Origin: Spirulina sp. DLM2.Bin59
Lineage (GTDB): Bacteria > Cyanobacteriota > Cyanobacteriia > Cyanobacteriales > Spirulinaceae
DNA length: 7,631 bases
Direction: 5' to 3'
Assembly (NCBI GenBank): GCA_007693875.1
Contig: RECT01000070.1
Span: 1 to 7,631, forward strand
Part shown: one piece after another, positions 5,950 through 7,631 of the stretch
Numbering within the stretch: the stretch's first letter is position 1
Layout of the letters: each line of letters opens with the position of its first letter
Notes under the pieces: model-generated
Told to the model about the DNA's origin: nothing
Database searches by the model: none
What the model saw: only the letters and a program-made list of their open reading frames with translations
Program-made: the position numbers and the translations under genes

Positions 5950-7631
5950 ATGAACGACCCCAACGCCCCCCTCCGCAGCGTCCACACCACCAACTTTGTT
6001 GATATTCTCCGCCAACTGGGGATTTCTTTGGTTGTTTCCACCTATCAAGCGGGGAAGGTGATTTTTGTCCGGGCCGATGGCAATTACGTTAATACCCACT
6101 TTCGCATCTTTCCCAAAGCCATGGGCCTGGCCGCCGATCATGAAAAAATGGCCATCGGCTCCACTTTGCAAATTTGGCAACTGCGCAACGTTCCCGCCGT
6201 TGCCGCCAAACTCGATCCCCCCGGTAAACATGATGCTTGCTACCTCCCCCGCCAAAGCTACATTACCGGCGATATTGATATCCATGAAATGGCCTATGTC
6301 GGTTCTGATTTATGGTTCGTCAATACCCGCTTTTCCTGCCTTTGTACCCTCGAAGACCCCACCTGTAGCTTTGTGCCCCGTTGGCGGCCCCCCTTTGTTT
6401 CTGCCTACGATGTGAGCGATCGCTGTCATCTCAACGGCTTGGCAGTGGTTGACAATGCACCCCGCTACGTCACCGCCCTAGGGGCCACCGACAGCCCCGC
6501 CGGTTGGCGCAAGAATAAAGCCAGCGGCGGCATCCTCATGGATGTGCAAACCAATCAATTTGTCACCCAAGGGCTATCCATGCCCCATTCCCCCCGCTGG
6601 TATGGCGATCGCCTCTGGGTTTTAGAATCCGGCAAAGGCTCCCTGGCCACCGTTGATCCGGCTACGGGTCAGGTGGAAACCGTCGCCTACCTACCGGGCT
6701 TTACCCGTGGCCTCGATTTTTACCAAGGCTTTGCCTTTATTGGCCTCTCCCAAGTGCGGGAAACCGCCGTATTTAACGGCCTACCCATTACCCAACAACA
6801 GGAGCGCAACTGTGGGGTTTGGGTTGTCCATTTAGAAACGGGTCAGATTATTGGGTTTTTGCGGTTTGAAGAGGCGGTGCAGGAGATTTTTGCGGTGCAG
6901 GTGTTGCCGGGGATTCGCTTTCCGGAGTTACTTAATGATAATGAGGAATTGTTAGGCAGTTCCTATGTTTTACCTGATGCGGCCTTGGCGGATGTCTATC
7001 AGGGGCCGCTGGAATTTGATCAGGATGAAGAAGCACAATTTCAATTCCGAGCCGGGAACGATCGCTACAACAGTGGCCAGCTTGATGCCGCCATTGCCCA
7101 TTATCAACAATGCCTCAAGCTGAAGCCCGATTTTCAACTGGCCCGCTATAACCTCGGGGTGATCTACCGTGAGCAAGAGCGGTGGGCAGAAGCCGAAGCC
7201 GAATTTAAAACGCTCCTCGCCGTCGAACCCCATAACCCCGCCCTCTATAACAATTTGGGGATTATTGCCCAAGGCCGCGGCCATTGGCGGGATGCCAGGG
7301 GAGATTTTGAGCGGGCGATCGCCCTTGACCCCCAATTTGCCGTCGCCCACTTCAATTTAGGCATGCTCCTCTTGCGGTTGGGGGAATATGCCCAAGGCTG
7401 GGCGGAAGCAGAATGGCGTTGGCAAACGGAGGAATTTACCCCCTTTGATTGCCCCCAACCCCGTTGGCAGGGGGAAGAGATTGCAGGCAAAACCCTATTA
7501 GTCCATACGGAACAGGGGGCCGGCGATGCCATCCAATTTAGCCGGTTTATTCCCTTAGCGGCCCAAAGGTGCGATCGCCTCATCCTCGTTTGCATCCCCG
7601 CCCTCATGCCCCTATTCCGCACCCTTCCCGG
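5950..7631 (+). CDS. TIGR03032/DUF4915 domain, TPR and glycosyltransferase-like fusion protein, runs off the right edge
   Basis: Open from an ATG at 5950 to the window edge (560 codons), so the C-terminus is missing. Residues about 10-335 match the TIGR03032 (DUF4915) type, recognised by DIHEMAYVG (110-118), MPHSPRW (211-217), LPGFTRGLDF (248-257) and CGVWVV (288-293). It is beta-rich, probably propeller-like, and has no assigned biochemical role. Residues 362-395, 396-429, 430-463 and the partial 464-492 are TPRs with the W/LG/Y/A/P pattern. From 506 the PRWQGEE and TLLVHTEQGAGDAIQFSRF stretch resembles the start of GT9-like (heptosyltransferase-like) domains that often follow TPRs in cyanobacteria. 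It has no signal peptide, so it is likely cytoplasmic. It starts 12 bp after natG in the same frame, with no good Shine-Dalgarno (an AAGGAG lies 18 nt upstream, inside natG). Co-transcription with natG is likely; a functional link is unproven. Confidence 0.88.
   Translation, partial: MNDPNAPLRSVHTTNFVDILRQLGISLVVSTYQAGKVIFVRADGNYVNTHFRIFPKAMGLAADHEKMAIGSTLQIWQLRNVPAVAAKLDPPGKHDACYLPRQSYITGDIDIHEMAYVGSDLWFVNTRFSCLCTLEDPTCSFVPRWRPPFVSAYDVSDRCHLNGLAVVDNAPRYVTALGATDSPAGWRKNKASGGILMDVQTNQFVTQGLSMPHSPRWYGDRLWVLESGKGSLATVDPATGQVETVAYLPGFTRGLDFYQGFAFIGLSQVRETAVFNGLPITQQQERNCGVWVVHLETGQIIGFLRFEEAVQEIFAVQVLPGIRFPELLNDNEELLGSSYVLPDAALADVYQGPLEFDQDEEAQFQFRAGNDRYNSGQLDAAIAHYQQCLKLKPDFQLARYNLGVIYREQERWAEAEAEFKTLLAVEPHNPALYNNLGIIAQGRGHWRDARGDFERAIALDPQFAVAHFNLGMLLLRLGEYAQGWAEAEWRWQTEEFTPFDCPQPRWQGEEIAGKTLLVHTEQGAGDAIQFSRFIPLAAQRCDRLILVCIPALMPLFRTLP

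Noticed and set aside
5656..6285. 209-codon open frame on the minus strand across the natG end and the start of the DUF4915 gene
   Set aside because: It overlaps two well-supported genes on the other strand, and its Gly/His/Asn-rich translation resembles no family. It is an antisense shadow.
1671..7578. Eleven GCGATCGC octamers as a repeat array or CRISPR-like structure
   Set aside because: They are scattered, mostly inside genes and without regular spacing. This is the normal HIP1 abundance of cyanobacterial genomes.

Overview
The window looks like a piece of a cyanobacterial chromosome. The octamer GCGATCGC (HIP1), typical of many cyanobacteria, occurs 11 times (starting at 1671, 2445, 2504, 2822, 3268, 3391, 5770, 6416, 6605, 7315 and 7571). 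The gene content also fits a cyanobacterium: a NatF/NatG-type amino-acid transporter, a 69-residue protein that resembles a small cyanobacterial family, and an NtcA-type box. The genus cannot be fixed from the sequence.

Left part, minus strand. Three genes read leftwards. aroK (shikimate kinase, 2935-2387) comes first. argG (argininosuccinate synthase, 2302-1100) follows and has its own strong sigma70-like promoter in the gap. Next is a symmetric repeat element (949-1093) built from copies of GGTGCGTCAG around an 18-bp-stem hairpin. Last is an open-ended gene (871 to beyond 1) coding for at least 290 residues, whose start is a glycine-zipper hydrophobic segment followed by a helical region. 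That gene resembles the N-terminal part of large cyanobacterial modular (STAND-like) proteins, but its diagnostic domains lie outside the window.

Middle. The divergent gap 2936-3148 carries two short palindromes close to the aroK start and an extended -10 promoter for a 69-residue protein (3149-3358). That gene is followed by hairpins.

Right part, plus strand. A lipoprotein amino-acid-binding protein (natF-like, 3573-4637) is preceded by a tandem 11-bp repeat and a perfect GTA-N8-TAC NtcA box. It is followed by a hairpin and a polar amino-acid permease (natG-like, 4732-5937). The second permease (natH/aapM) and the ATPase expected in this family do not follow. Instead, 12 bp downstream and in the same reading frame, a large gene begins (5950 to beyond 7631). 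It encodes a TIGR03032/DUF4915-type beta-rich domain, about three to four TPRs and the start of a glycosyltransferase-like domain.

The most interesting items are the open-ended glycine-zipper protein beside a repeat element, the DUF4915-TPR-glycosyltransferase fusion in the transporter operon, and the NtcA-like control region of natF. I see no CRISPR array, tRNA, rRNA or intact insertion sequence.
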